Below, piece after piece: positions 1-7,689 of a stretch of DNA of 14,531 nucleotides; position 1 is the first letter of the stretch, and each line of letters opens with the position of its first letter. Source of the stretch: an uncultured Erysipelotrichaceae bacterium (GTDB lineage: Bacteria; Bacillota_I; Bacilli_A; RFN20; CAG-826). The translations under genes were made by a program, and so were the position numbers. The stretch spans positions 1 to 14,531 of the forward strand of contig CADCCA010000021.1 in NCBI GenBank assembly GCA_902799855.1. The letters run 5' to 3'. The notes below the pieces were generated by a model. The model searched no databases. It was given only the letters and a program-made list of their open reading frames with translations, and was not told the origin of the DNA.

Positions 1-312
1 ATCGTTGATATCACTACCTATAATCCAACTAGCCCAACTGAAGGCAACAGATTAGGTAACCGTAGATGTTATGTTGTTTTAGTTAACTCTGATCGTACGT
101 TATTTACCGATAGTAGTAATTCCAACCTATCGTTTGAATATAACCAGTCAACTGGTAAATTTGTCATCTCATCAACCACGCTAAGTGCGATTGAGCACAT
201 TGCGGTTGATAACTATAACCATTCATATGCTGGCGATCCAAAACAATTAACGGTCGTCTTAATCGGCATCGAAAGCAATCAACAAGTCATTGTTTATCCA
301 GCCGGAGATTAA
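1..312 (+). CDS. C-terminal end of an unidentified protein (partial)
   Basis: An open frame runs from the window edge to a TAA at 310-312, giving 103 residues with no start in view. It is rich in Asn, Ser, Thr, Val and Ile with alternating hydrophobic residues, as in beta-sheet proteins, and ends in VIVYPAGD. No membrane segment, sorting signal or catalytic motif is visible in this part. The stop codon overlaps the ribosome binding site of the LRR gene that follows 10 bases later, so the two are probably co-transcribed. A secreted or surface protein would fit the composition and the neighbour, but the family is not recognised. Confidence 0.75.
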   Translation: MVDITTYNPTSPTEGNRLGNRRCYVVLVNSDRTLFTDSSNSNLSFEYNQSTGKFVISSTTLSAIEHIAVDNYNHSYAGDPKQLTVVLIGIESNQQVIVYPAGD

Positions 313-318
313 GGAGGT
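311..318 (+). promoter_or_regulatory. Ribosome binding site of the LRR gene
   Basis: AAGGAGGT lies 4 bases before the ATG at 323 and overlaps the TAA of the upstream frame. It is the strongest Shine-Dalgarno site in the window. It fixes the LRR start at 323 rather than at an upstream in-frame TTG at 290, and suggests the upstream gene's terminating ribosome helps initiation. Confidence 0.85.
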
Positions 319-322
319 ATTT

Positions 323-3300
323 ATGAAAAGAAGTAAGTTTTTAAAAGCCTTAGGTTTCTTAATAGCACTCATACCATTCACTAGTACTGCGTGCAGTTAT
401 AAAATGCCTGTTTTAAATAACCCTAAATACCTTTTAACTGGTGAACAATCTGGTACAGATACCGACTTTGTTTATTATTCCATCAACAATGATACTGAAT
501 ATGCTGTTGCTTTAAGAGAAACAAAACTCTCTAGCGGAGGCACTTTTACTATTGAATCTGAATATAACGGAAAACCTGTTACAGGTATATGGAGAAATGC
601 TTTCTACAATAGTAAATGCACTGGTGTAGTTATTCCTAACTCAATTACCGTTATTGACTATGAAGCATTCATGAATAGTAAAATCAAAACAATTACTATT
701 CCTGCTTCAGTTACTGATATTGGTGAAGCAGCCTTCTACTCCAGCAAGAGTTTAACCAAAGTTGTCATCCAAAATAGCACAACTACATCAGAATCTTCAT
801 CTGCTTGTTCTTGTAGTGAAGATACCGGCGGTGGCGGTGGAGAAAGAACATATTCCACATTAAAAGTCATTCCTTCATTCTGTTTCTTTAACTGTGTAGC
901 ATTAAAAGAATTAGTGCTTCCTCAATCAATTGAAGAAATTGAATACGAAGCCTTTAATAACTGTATTTCATTATTCTCCACTTTAGCGTTTATGAACATT
1001 AAGGCTATTCGTGCACGCGCTTTCCAAGATTGTAAGGCTTTGAAGAAAGTCTATATTTCCAGTTCTTTCTTTGAAAGAGACACTGACGAAAACCCAATTG
1101 GTATCATCGAAGAAAAAGCCTTTGAAAACTGTAATTCAGGTCTTGAGTTCTTCTTGGTTGGCGATACTGATGACGTTGAAGATTGGAACGACTTAGCAAG
1201 GAACGCTAACTGGAATCGTAAGAGCGAATTCAGTGCTCCTGGTAATCAAATCCTACCTGATGCAACTGCCTCAAATCGATACACGTACCACATAACTGCC
1301 TCTGGTGCATCGTATACAAATGACTGGATTTACACCGTTGATTTAAATGGAGATGTAGAAATTGCTTCCTATATTGGACCAACTGAAATTGAAAATGAAC
1401 CAGTGACATTCTTAACTATACCTAATGAATTACCAAGTGGTTCTGGTAACTATGTTAGAAGAATCGCTTTAAACGCTTTAGATAGCGTTAAGGCTAATTT
1501 AGTCCGTTTATATCTACCAACTACCTTACAAAGAATTGAAAACGGTATGTTTGGTAGTGGTTATACAAATCTCATTGTTATTGATGATAATTCTTCCGCT
1601 AAATGTACAGATGACCAAACAAAAGTTGATGCTGAAGTAGACTTAACTCCAAGAATCATCCTAAACGATATCACTGATCTTGAAGTAATCGGTAATAGTG
1701 CATTCGTAAACATGCCTAAACTTGGTGTGATTGAAACCCTCTATTTACCATATTCTTTAAAAGCCGTCGGTGCTTATGCTTTTGGTAAAAGTGGTGCGCA
1801 TATGAAATCAGTCATAGATTTCAAGTGGGACTATGATGATGAATTATCCGCTTTGAAAGTTATCGGAAGAGAAGCCTTCTACAAATTAGGAAATGGTGAC
1901 GCTAACGCCAGTCAAGGCGTGACACGTGGTATTCATAGAGATTATTTAGATAAAGATGGTAATCATAACTATGAACTAACCACCCTCGTCTTCCCTCGTA
2001 CTTTTGAGCACTTTGGTATTACAAGTACAGACAATACCACCTATAACTTAGGTGGCAACGAAACAGATGATTCTAACTTTGGTATCAGTGCCTTTGCAGG
2101 CTGTCCATTATTAGAAAAAGTTGTCTTTAGAGGCAGTAAATATGATGTCGTTACCGGTTCTGCTTCTAGTGATTCAAATACATTTAATTTGATTATTCCA
2201 AGTTATACATTTGTCATGGAAGAATCGTTAAGAACAGTTATTTTTGAAGAAAGAGTGGGTAAAAACATTCTCTTCTATACCGCTAACGGAACATATCGTC
2301 CATGTATTGGTTGGTCCACTGGTAAAGCGAGCAACGACTTCAGTGGTGATCCTGGCATTCAAACAATTGTCTTACCAAATAAAAAGACCAATATTCGTTT
2401 CCAAAACTTTGCCTTGCAAGGTAATTCTCGTGGCGCGATATATCTTTCTGCTGGTGATGGTAACAAAATAAACGGAAGTACTGGCACTAGTATTGATACA
2501 ATCACCGAAGCAATCGCTAATCCAGCTGCAGGCTCCACAGGAATCAATGATAGTTCAGTTAAAGAGTGGCGTACCATTGGTGATGAAGGCTTCTATGCTG
2601 GTAATTATCCAGGTTATTGCTTTGCTTCTAATGCTACCAATCAATCAACAACTAAAGAAAACTATTTTGGTATCGATCAAAAGATGCCTATGCAGGGTAG
2701 TGTTCTCTATCAAGATAAAATTACTGATAAATCTGGTGCTGAACTCGATGTTATAGTCGGACATGGCAACCCTAATGAATTCATCATCAAAGATAAATGC
2801 GCTTTTGTAACCAGTGGTAATAAGGCCAAAATGACCAAATACTTATTTGACCGTCACGATAATCTAGATAGTGGATTTACTGGTACCGCTAAAGTTCCTG
2901 CTACAGTCACCAAAACTGGTGGTTCAACTTGTACAGTTAATGTTATCGGTGCTTCTGCTTTCAGTGCAGCGTATTGCGATACAACAAGTTATAAAAACCA
3001 TAATAACTACGCTAACTTAACAGCAGTATTAATTCCAAATACTATTGCCACAATTGATGAATACGCCTTTATGAGAGCGTATGGTGTCACCAAAGTATCA
3101 GGCTATAATCCAAGCACTAATGCATCCGCTGATTACGTGATGCCAACTTCTTTAACTAGAATTAACAAACACGCTTTTGCGTTCTGCAATGTTGAAAAAG
3201 TTCTCAATATTCCAGATAGTTGTCTTTTCTATGAAAATACTAAAACTACAGGTGATTACGAAACATCGGTCTTCGCTAATAACTTTGCTTTAAGAAAAGT

Positions 3301-5359
3301 TACTTTTGGTAATAGTGGTGCTACTTCATCCACTAATTACACAACAACTACATATACACATACTGGTTCTTCAGAAACATATACATCTGCTATTTATTCA
3401 ACGGCAGCACCAACCTATAATGCTTCATCTTTATTAATCGTGTTGAATAGAGATAGTGCGGATTATCATGTCACATCAGCAGATTTTGCTGATATAACAA
3501 CAACCTTCAACGAGGCTTCAGTCACTTGGGGTGAGTTTAACGGTCAATATGCAAGCAAATACCTCTATGGTGCATTTAAGATGTGTTATTGGATTGATTC
3601 TCTTATTATTGGCACAGCCGTAAATGCATCGATAAATCAACCACTTATTTCTGGTATACATAAAAATAATGGTACAGAACTTATTTACTTAAATAAGGCA
3701 TATGATTTCACTCCGTACACTAGTAATTTGAAAGCCGTTTCATTAACGGCCGTAGAAGTTGGTGGTGCATTAGCATTATCAACACCTCCATATTCCTTTG
3801 AAGGCTGTGAGAATTTGGTTAGTATTAAACTTCCGAAAGCAGAAGGCGCTTTTGTTCCAGAAGGTTTGTTCTCATTCATTGAAAATGAAGATGTTAAGTT
3901 TATCGTCCCTTCAAATGCTGCAGGAACGACTTTTAAAGAGTGCGATGAGGGCGAACTAGACCTCTCTTATACAGGTTATGCTGGTATTGAGGCTAATGCC
4001 TTTAAGAGCACTAATCTCACTAAAGTTATTGCCCCAATAACAACTGATTTCACAATTAACCAAGATGCCTTTGGCAGTTGCCAAAATCTCACAGAGTTTG
4101 ATCTTTCTAATGTCACAGGCACTATTTATCTTAATGGGGCATTCCGTGGCTCAAAGATTGCTTCTAATTTATTTGACTTTGGCTCTGCCTTTGTTGAATT
4201 TGGTGAAGAAACATTCAAAGGCTGTAATTTCAGCGATGATACCGTCAATAGTGGAACATTCACTTTCCCAGTTAAAACTAGAGTCATTGGTAAATCTTGC
4301 TTTGAAAGCTCTAATATTAAGAAAGTCACCGCTGATGGTAACTTAGTTAACTTAAAGAGAGTAGCAGCGGATAATGCTTCTGGTAAGAACAATTACAATT
4401 ATGATCCAGAGGGTTTAAAAGTAGCAGATGGCGATTCTGCAGGTACATTTAAACAAATCGGTGATTACGCTTTCTATTTATGCACCAGCCTTGTTGATTT
4501 TGACTTTACTAAATTCACAGAACTAGAAAGAATTGGTCACTATGCTTTCAGCATGAACGATAAACTTAATGGTGGTTCTATTAATAACGTAGATAACGGA
4601 ATTACCCCAACCGCATCAAACATCATCTGCACTGGTGGAATTATTAATCTTCCTGCGTCACTTACAAATATTGGTGCAGGTGCCTTTAATGCTAGTAAGA
4701 TTACTAGAGTAATTATCAATTCAAGCCATATAAAACTAGAACATGGTGGAGAATATACACAATACGATAAGAATGTTGATCCACGTCTTTTCGTCAATAA
4801 AGGTTGCCATCAGTTTAGAAACTGCCCAGAATTATTAAGCGTCTTCTTTTCCAATCCGGATTGCACTTGGGATAACCCATATTTAACAAAAGGCGAAGGT
4901 GGCCAAGAAAACTTCTTCTCAAACTGCGGAAAGATTCAATATGTCACTCTTCCAACGGATTTCATGTTACAGAATCCAAAATTTACAGTTAATCCTCCTA
5001 AGGATGATTCAAGCAAGCGTCCTGACTCAATGATGTACATGAGTAATGCAAGTATGAAAGTTTACCTTTATCATACTGTTAATGATGTTGATTGGAATGG
5101 TACCCCAGCAATTAATGATTACTGGCATAGAATTAAATCTGGCACAATTGTTCCACTTGTTTTCTATGTAAATGACAATTCAGATGTCGTGAAACTAGTG
5201 GGTAGTACTTACACTGAAATAAATGCTTCGTCTGAATATTGGACAATCATTGGTGGCGTAGTTACTTATCTTGGAACGAAGAACTCTATTGCCGTTGACG
5301 GAACAGTAACGTTCTCAACAGGATATGTAGCAGATTCCACTCATGTCTATCATCCTTAA
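323..5359 (+). CDS. Giant BspA-type leucine-rich-repeat surface protein
   Basis: This 1678-residue protein is probably an extracellular adhesion or recognition protein. Residues 1-24 form a Sec signal: a basic MKRSK start, a hydrophobic core, then STAC with Cys24, which could be lipidated although Ser at -3 is not the usual lipobox residue. The body carries roughly twenty or more BspA-type (LRR_5) repeats of the form I-x-x-x-A-F-x-x-C-x-x-L-x-x-[IV]-x-[IL]-P, clear near residues 90-140 and 190-260 and recurring to about residue 1500, spaced by non-repeat inserts. A Ser/Cys/Gly-rich insert lies near residues 150-176. The last 80 or so residues are not LRR-like and contain no LPXTG motif or membrane helix, so anchoring would depend on Cys24. 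The start at 323 is set by the strong ribosome binding site. BspA family proteins bind host proteins or other cells; the ligand here cannot be told. Confidence 0.9.
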   Translation: MKRSKFLKALGFLIALIPFTSTACSYKMPVLNNPKYLLTGEQSGTDTDFVYYSINNDTEYAVALRETKLSSGGTFTIESEYNGKPVTGIWRNAFYNSKCTGVVIPNSITVIDYEAFMNSKIKTITIPASVTDIGEAAFYSSKSLTKVVIQNSTTTSESSSACSCSEDTGGGGGERTYSTLKVIPSFCFFNCVALKELVLPQSIEEIEYEAFNNCISLFSTLAFMNIKAIRARAFQDCKALKKVYISSSFFERDTDENPIGIIEEKAFENCNSGLEFFLVGDTDDVEDWNDLARNANWNRKSEFSAPGNQILPDATASNRYTYHITASGASYTNDWIYTVDLNGDVEIASYIGPTEIENEPVTFLTIPNELPSGSGNYVRRIALNALDSVKANLVRLYLPTTLQRIENGMFGSGYTNLIVIDDNSSAKCTDDQTKVDAEVDLTPRIILNDITDLEVIGNSAFVNMPKLGVIETLYLPYSLKAVGAYAFGKSGAHMKSVIDFKWDYDDELSALKVIGREAFYKLGNGDANASQGVTRGIHRDYLDKDGNHNYELTTLVFPRTFEHFGITSTDNTTYNLGGNETDDSNFGISAFAGCPLLEKVVFRGSKYDVVTGSASSDSNTFNLIIPSYTFVMEESLRTVIFEERVGKNILFYTANGTYRPCIGWSTGKASNDFSGDPGIQTIVLPNKKTNIRFQNFALQGNSRGAIYLSAGDGNKINGSTGTSIDTITEAIANPAAGSTGINDSSVKEWRTIGDEGFYAGNYPGYCFASNATNQSTTKENYFGIDQKMPMQGSVLYQDKITDKSGAELDVIVGHGNPNEFIIKDKCAFVTSGNKAKMTKYLFDRHDNLDSGFTGTAKVPATVTKTGGSTCTVNVIGASAFSAAYCDTTSYKNHNNYANLTAVLIPNTIATIDEYAFMRAYGVTKVSGYNPSTNASADYVMPTSLTRINKHAFAFCNVEKVLNIPDSCLFYENTKTTGDYETSVFANNFALRKVTFGNSGATSSTNYTTTTYTHTGSSETYTSAIYSTAAPTYNASSLLIVLNRDSADYHVTSADFADITTTFNEASVTWGEFNGQYASKYLYGAFKMCYWIDSLIIGTAVNASINQPLISGIHKNNGTELIYLNKAYDFTPYTSNLKAVSLTAVEVGGALALSTPPYSFEGCENLVSIKLPKAEGAFVPEGLFSFIENEDVKFIVPSNAAGTTFKECDEGELDLSYTGYAGIEANAFKSTNLTKVIAPITTDFTINQDAFGSCQNLTEFDLSNVTGTIYLNGAFRGSKIASNLFDFGSAFVEFGEETFKGCNFSDDTVNSGTFTFPVKTRVIGKSCFESSNIKKVTADGNLVNLKRVAADNASGKNNYNYDPEGLKVADGDSAGTFKQIGDYAFYLCTSLVDFDFTKFTELERIGHYAFSMNDKLNGGSINNVDNGITPTASNIICTGGIINLPASLTNIGAGAFNASKITRVIINSSHIKLEHGGEYTQYDKNVDPRLFVNKGCHQFRNCPELLSVFFSNPDCTWDNPYLTKGEGGQENFFSNCGKIQYVTLPTDFMLQNPKFTVNPPKDDSSKRPDSMMYMSNASMKVYLYHTVNDVDWNGTPAINDYWHRIKSGTIVPLVFYVNDNSDVVKLVGSTYTEINASSEYWTIIGGVVTYLGTKNSIAVDGTVTFSTGYVADSTHVYHP

Positions 5360-5371
5360 TAGATAGAAAAT

Positions 5372-5398
5372 AACGCGTACGTCATGTGCGCGTTTTCC
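5372..5398 (+). terminator. Intrinsic terminator of the LRR gene
   Basis: AACGCGTAC (5372-5380) pairs with GTGCGCGTT (5386-5394) through nine pairs, one a G-U wobble, around the loop GTCAT. A short T-rich tail follows. It sits 12 bases after the LRR stop and separates that gene from the downstream leader. Confidence 0.85.
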
Positions 5399-5652
5399 TT
5401 ATTAATATATTTTAGGAAGAAACAAATTTTTATCTCTTTTTAGTCAAAATAACAATCGAAATATTACGAAAGAGTCATCATCAAACTTTTTGTGAAAATT
5501 TCTTTATTTTTGCCACTAAAAATCTTTTAAAAACAGACATCAATTTTTAAAGAAAGATCTTGGTGGTCATCAATCATTTCATCAATTTAAAATGAATTAT
5601 ATTCAATTTTTGTTCAAAAACATATTTATTCTATAAATATGAAAAAAATTAT
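5399..5652. other. AT-rich stretch without a recognisable gene
   Basis: About 250 bases of very AT-rich sequence lie between the LRR terminator and the next promoter. No reading frame with a plausible start and ribosome binding site was found on either strand. The only pattern noted is several scattered CATCAA words between 5475 and 5590. It may hold upstream promoter elements or simply be spacer. Confidence 0.5.
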
Positions 5653-5682
5653 TTGACATAAATATTAATTTTATTTTACTAT
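5653..5682 (+). promoter_or_regulatory. Sigma-70-type promoter of the 5815 gene
   Basis: A perfect -35 box TTGACA (5653-5658) is followed after 18 bases by TACTAT (5677-5682), in a very AT-rich setting. Transcription would begin near G5689, so the RNA would start almost exactly at the GCAAAACG that opens the structured leader. Confidence 0.7.
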
Positions 5683-5688
5683 TATTGT

Positions 5689-5753
5689 GCAAAACGAAAG
5701 CGATAGGGAAGTCCCAATCCTTATTGGCGACATGTGATGCAAAATCTATCATC
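5689..5753 (+). ncRNA. Structured 5' leader, possible riboswitch aptamer of unknown class
   Basis: The leader begins at the predicted transcription start. Visible pairings include a possible closing helix GATAG (5702-5706) with CTATC (5746-5750), a small GGGA/TCCC hairpin at 5706-5715 that competes with it, and CCAAT/ATTGG (5714-5718 with 5723-5727) around CCTT. Two GCAAAA words occur, at 5689 and 5739. The second, GATGCAAAATCTAT, resembles the GACGCAAAACTAT core of the c-di-GMP-I aptamer found near 7483, but the hairpin between the words does not match that class. Position directly before an attenuator-like hairpin and a secreted-protein gene supports a regulatory role. The ligand cannot be named. 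Confidence 0.4.
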
Positions 5754-5785
5754 CACTCAGTTTAGGAAATAAGTTGAGTGATTTT
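5754..5785 (+). terminator. Attenuator-like hairpin upstream of the 5815 gene
   Basis: CACTCAGTTTA (5754-5764) pairs with TAAGTTGAGTG (5770-5780) through 11 pairs, two of them G-U, around GGAAA. ATTTTG follows. The U-run is short, so termination may be partial. As it lies inside the 5' untranslated region it probably attenuates transcription rather than ending an upstream gene. Confidence 0.6.
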
Positions 5786-5814
5786 GTCGTTTATAAGGAG
5801 TTTAAATAAATATT

Positions 5815-6816
5815 ATGAAAAAGACAAAAATTATAGTTCCTGCATTAGGAATGTTATTACTCTCAACAGCAGCCTCCGTTACAGGTACTGTCGCATGGTT
5901 TGCTGTTAATACAACTGTTCAAGTTACTGGCCTTCAAGTTAGAGCAAAAGCCGAAGGCGGTATCCTCATTGCCCCATATGCACTTACCGCAACCGCTATT
6001 ACTGAAGACTCTGGTTCAGGCAATACAGTTACTGATGCCAGCTTTACTGCTCCAGCAGCCAATTCCTTTGGTGCTTCTGCCGCTACATCTTTAGGCATTT
6101 CTGATTTGTATCCAACATCAACAGCTACCGCTTCTACATGGTATCACGCTACATCTAATTCTATTAATGCAGCAACAGGCGCAACAGGAAGTTATACAAC
6201 TTTTGCTGCCGGTACTGAAAATGGTGCTGGTTTTAAACTCGATGGTGTTCAAGTTGATGGTGCTGGTACGCACGTTGATCCTTTCAAGAATTCCGGCAAA
6301 TATTTCTCCCACACTAAATACAGAGTTAAATCTTCAAACACTATTGATACATTCGATTTATATCTACGCGAAATAGCTATTACTGCTAATGATTCAGCAC
6401 TTGCTGACCAAAACAGTGCTGCAATGAACAAAGCGTTAAGAATAGCTGTTAAAGTCGGAAGCCACGATGCCGTCTTCTTTGCGCCAAAATATAGCGCTGC
6501 TCCAGTATCTCCAGAAGATCCTCTCCAATGGTGTTCAGGAGTGAATGCTGGTAATGGAACAGTTACAGACGCCACTTTACAATATGGTCTCACACCTAAT
6601 GCACAAGTCGGTTTCAATAAAGTGATTGTTGGCAATAATGGTACTGCGGATAATCCGGCAACAACAGATGTGAACGAATATGTTTCCGCTGGTGCTGATA
6701 TGGATATTTGGGTTTACTATGAAGGTGAAGATCCAAACTGTAAAACAATTAGCGTTGAAGGTATTACAATTGACTCTTTAAATATTACTTTCACATTCGG
6801 CACAACAGCTGCATAA
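5815..6816 (+). CDS. Secreted Ala/Thr/Gly-rich SipW-type surface protein
   Basis: A 333-residue exported protein, likely a structural surface or fibre subunit. Residues 1-29 are a basic start and hydrophobic segment ending in TGTVAWF, the pattern of SipW-dependent signals of TasA/camelysin proteins. Residues about 45-150 are Ala/Ser/Thr/Gly-rich and low in charge. Later blocks match the downstream paralogs: YRVKSSNTIDTFDLYLREI, a KALRIAV strand near residue 210, and YEGEDPNC (302-309) followed by a final beta strand. It lacks the EF-hand-like aspartate loop of most paralogs. AAGGAG at 5795-5800 is 14 bases from the ATG, a long spacing. The gene stands alone, with its own promoter, leader and terminator, which suits a separately expressed, perhaps more abundant, subunit. 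The polymer role is inference. Confidence 0.85.
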   Translation: MKKTKIIVPALGMLLLSTAASVTGTVAWFAVNTTVQVTGLQVRAKAEGGILIAPYALTATAITEDSGSGNTVTDASFTAPAANSFGASAATSLGISDLYPTSTATASTWYHATSNSINAATGATGSYTTFAAGTENGAGFKLDGVQVDGAGTHVDPFKNSGKYFSHTKYRVKSSNTIDTFDLYLREIAITANDSALADQNSAAMNKALRIAVKVGSHDAVFFAPKYSAAPVSPEDPLQWCSGVNAGNGTVTDATLQYGLTPNAQVGFNKVIVGNNGTADNPATTDVNEYVSAGADMDIWVYYEGEDPNCKTISVEGITIDSLNITFTFGTTAA

Positions 6817-6834
6817 TTGCTTAAAAAGTTTTTC

Positions 6835-6864
6835 AAAGACCGGTCATTCGATCGGTCTTTTTTT
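6835..6864 (+). terminator. Intrinsic terminator of the 5815 gene
   Basis: AAAGACCGGTC (6835-6845) pairs with GATCGGTCTTT (6850-6860) through 11 pairs including one G-U, with loop ATTC and a run of seven T. This is a textbook terminator 18 bases after the stop. Confidence 0.93.
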
Positions 6865-6925
6865 GTTACAAGTAGTGTAATTATTCGACGAAAACCCACA
6901 CCTTTGTTACACAAATAAAAAATAA

Positions 6926-6955
6926 TTGCTATTTATTAAGAAAGTATTGTAGAAT
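6926..6955 (+). promoter_or_regulatory. Promoter of the small membrane protein gene
   Basis: TTGCTA (6926-6931) and TAGAAT (6950-6955) are separated by 18 bases in AT-rich sequence. They lie between the preceding terminator and the start at 6984, so some promoter is needed here. Confidence 0.55.
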
Positions 6956-6983
6956 TAAGACGCTTATAGACAATTGGAGTTCT

Positions 6984-7355
6984 ATGAAAAATTATAAAAA
7001 ACCATTATTTATCGGACTAATAGTATTGGATATTGCTATCACAATCTTTTTATTTGTGATTAGTATTATTGTTCTCGTGACGATGGCCGGCTCACAAGAT
7101 TTAAATGAAGCTATTAACAAATCCAGTGGTTTAATTAAATTCTTATTGCAGAATAGAACATTGTATGGTGTGTTGTTTGTTATCCCGTTATTCGTAATCT
7201 TAGCAGGTAACATTATCGGTTTGGTGTTCTATGTAAGAAAAACAACTAAGAAAGAACCTGCTAAACTTGAAGATCTTAGTGATGAACAAAAAGAAGCTCT
7301 CAGACAAGAACTTCTCAAGGATCTCCAAGGTGGTAGTGAAGAGAAAAAGGAATAA
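6984..7355 (+). CDS. Small two-helix membrane protein
   Basis: A 123-residue protein of unknown function. Hydrophobic segments lie at about residues 8-34 and 60-83. The loop between them is short and polar, and the C-terminal 38 residues are highly charged (KKEPAKLEDLSDEQKEALRQ), probably an amphipathic or coiled helix. The Lys/Arg-rich flank after helix two suggests that the tail is cytoplasmic. TGGAG at 6975-6979 precedes the ATG by 4 bases. It has its own promoter and terminator between two surface-protein loci, so it may assist export or be unrelated. No family is recognised. Confidence 0.85.
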   Translation: MKNYKKPLFIGLIVLDIAITIFLFVISIIVLVTMAGSQDLNEAINKSSGLIKFLLQNRTLYGVLFVIPLFVILAGNIIGLVFYVRKTTKKEPAKLEDLSDEQKEALRQELLKDLQGGSEEKKE

Positions 7356-7373
7356 GCGCGAAAGCGTTTTTTT
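7354..7373 (+). terminator. Short terminator overlapping the stop codon
   Basis: AAGCGC and GCGTTT form a six-pair stem, one pair G-U, closed by a GAAA tetraloop at 7360-7363, and run into seven T. The stem begins inside the TAA of the 6984 gene. Confidence 0.8.
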
Positions 7374-7417
7374 CTTTTTGTCTTCCATATAATTTATAAA
7401 TAAATTGAAAAAAACTA

Positions 7418-7446
7418 TTGCACGATTTTTTGAGTTGTGATAAGTT
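7418..7446 (+). promoter_or_regulatory. Promoter of the riboswitch-led operon
   Basis: TTGCAC (7418-7423) and TAAGTT (7441-7446) have a 17-base spacer. Initiation would fall near G7453, just upstream of the aptamer. The -10 box is a modest match, but the position between a terminator and a riboswitch supports it. Confidence 0.5.
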
Positions 7447-7499
7447 GTATTCGAGAAAAGAGCAAAACCAGAGCAATCTGGCGACGCAAAACTATAGGG

Positions 7500-7581
7500 T
7501 CTTATATAAGATAGCCAGCAACCTCAATTGTTTAAAACAGTTGAGGTTTTATATTCCATCTTATACAGATAGCCAGTTGCC
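7500..7581 (+). repeat. Direct repeat of the aptamer's 3' half
   Basis: The stretch 7500-7523 and the stretch 7559-7581 are near copies: both read TCTTATA, two to three variable bases, then AGATAGCCAG. They diverge at the end, CAACC against TTGCC. The copies are 59 bases apart and flank the first terminator hairpin, giving two alternative partners for the CTAT at 7492-7495. Confidence 0.75.
7520..7550 (+). terminator. First terminator-like hairpin in the riboswitch leader
   Basis: AACCTCAATTG (7520-7530) pairs with CAGTTGAGGTT (7538-7548), 11 pairs with one G-U, around TTTAAAA, then TTTTATATT. The U-run is only four long, so it may be a weak terminator or a hairpin insert inside P3 of the aptamer. 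Confidence 0.65.
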
Positions 7582-7636
7582 TTAGGGGATGAAATACCCG
7601 CCATTGAAATGGATGATAGGCAACTGGCTTTTATTT
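7571..7636 (+). terminator. Second terminator, branched, sharing bases with the aptamer
   Basis: AGCCAGTTGCC (7571-7581) pairs perfectly with GGCAACTGGCT (7619-7629), then TTTTATTT. The loop of 37 bases can form two small hairpins, GGGG/CCC (7585-7599) and CCAT-TGAA-ATGG (7601-7612). Its 5' arm is also the 3' end of the c-di-GMP aptamer, so the two folds exclude each other. This is the expected design of a switch in which ligand binding relieves termination. Confidence 0.75.
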
Positions 7637-7689
7637 CAAACCCATTGGGACAAAAAACAAAACTTTAAAAACCTTTAGGACAATTTGCT

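Larger units (their letters stand above)
7456..7584 (+). ncRNA. Cyclic-di-GMP class I (GEMM-I) riboswitch with duplicated 3' half
   Basis: The core motifs of the c-di-GMP-I class appear in order. GCAAAA lies at 7462; a P2 hairpin CCAGA/TCTGG (7468-7481) carries a GNRA tetraloop GCAA; GACGCAAA follows at 7483-7490; then CTATAGGGTC, and GATAGCCAG as the 3' half of P3. That 3' half occurs twice, at 7510-7518 followed by CAACC and at 7568-7576 followed by TTGCC. Only the second can close P1 by pairing TTGC (7577-7580) with GCAA (7462-7465), so the true aptamer may carry a hairpin insert in P3. It lies directly ahead of the secreted-protein operon and is followed by a terminator sharing its 3' bases. 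Class membership is by motif recognition only. Confidence 0.78.

Noticed and set aside
290..322. TTG start at 290 for the LRR gene
   Set aside because: It has no ribosome binding site and would put extra charged residues before the signal peptide, while the ATG at 323 has a strong site directly upstream.
4126..4797. Minus-strand open frames within the LRR gene
   Set aside because: They are antisense to a repeat-rich coding sequence with clear protein features on the + strand, and lack ribosome binding sites and recognisable products.
5475..5595. Scattered CATCAA words as a possible CRISPR or operator array
   Set aside because: Copies are short and irregularly spaced with no constant repeat length, and are expected by chance in such AT-rich sequence.
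6249..6635. A 128-codon minus-strand frame inside the 5815 gene
   Set aside because: It lies fully within a well-supported secreted-protein gene and its product resembles nothing coherent; skewed codon use explains the open frame.
7585..7618. Hammerhead-like ribozyme, suggested by GGATGA and GAAAT words
   Set aside because: The conserved CTGATGA core and the three-stem arrangement with GAAA at the right place are absent.
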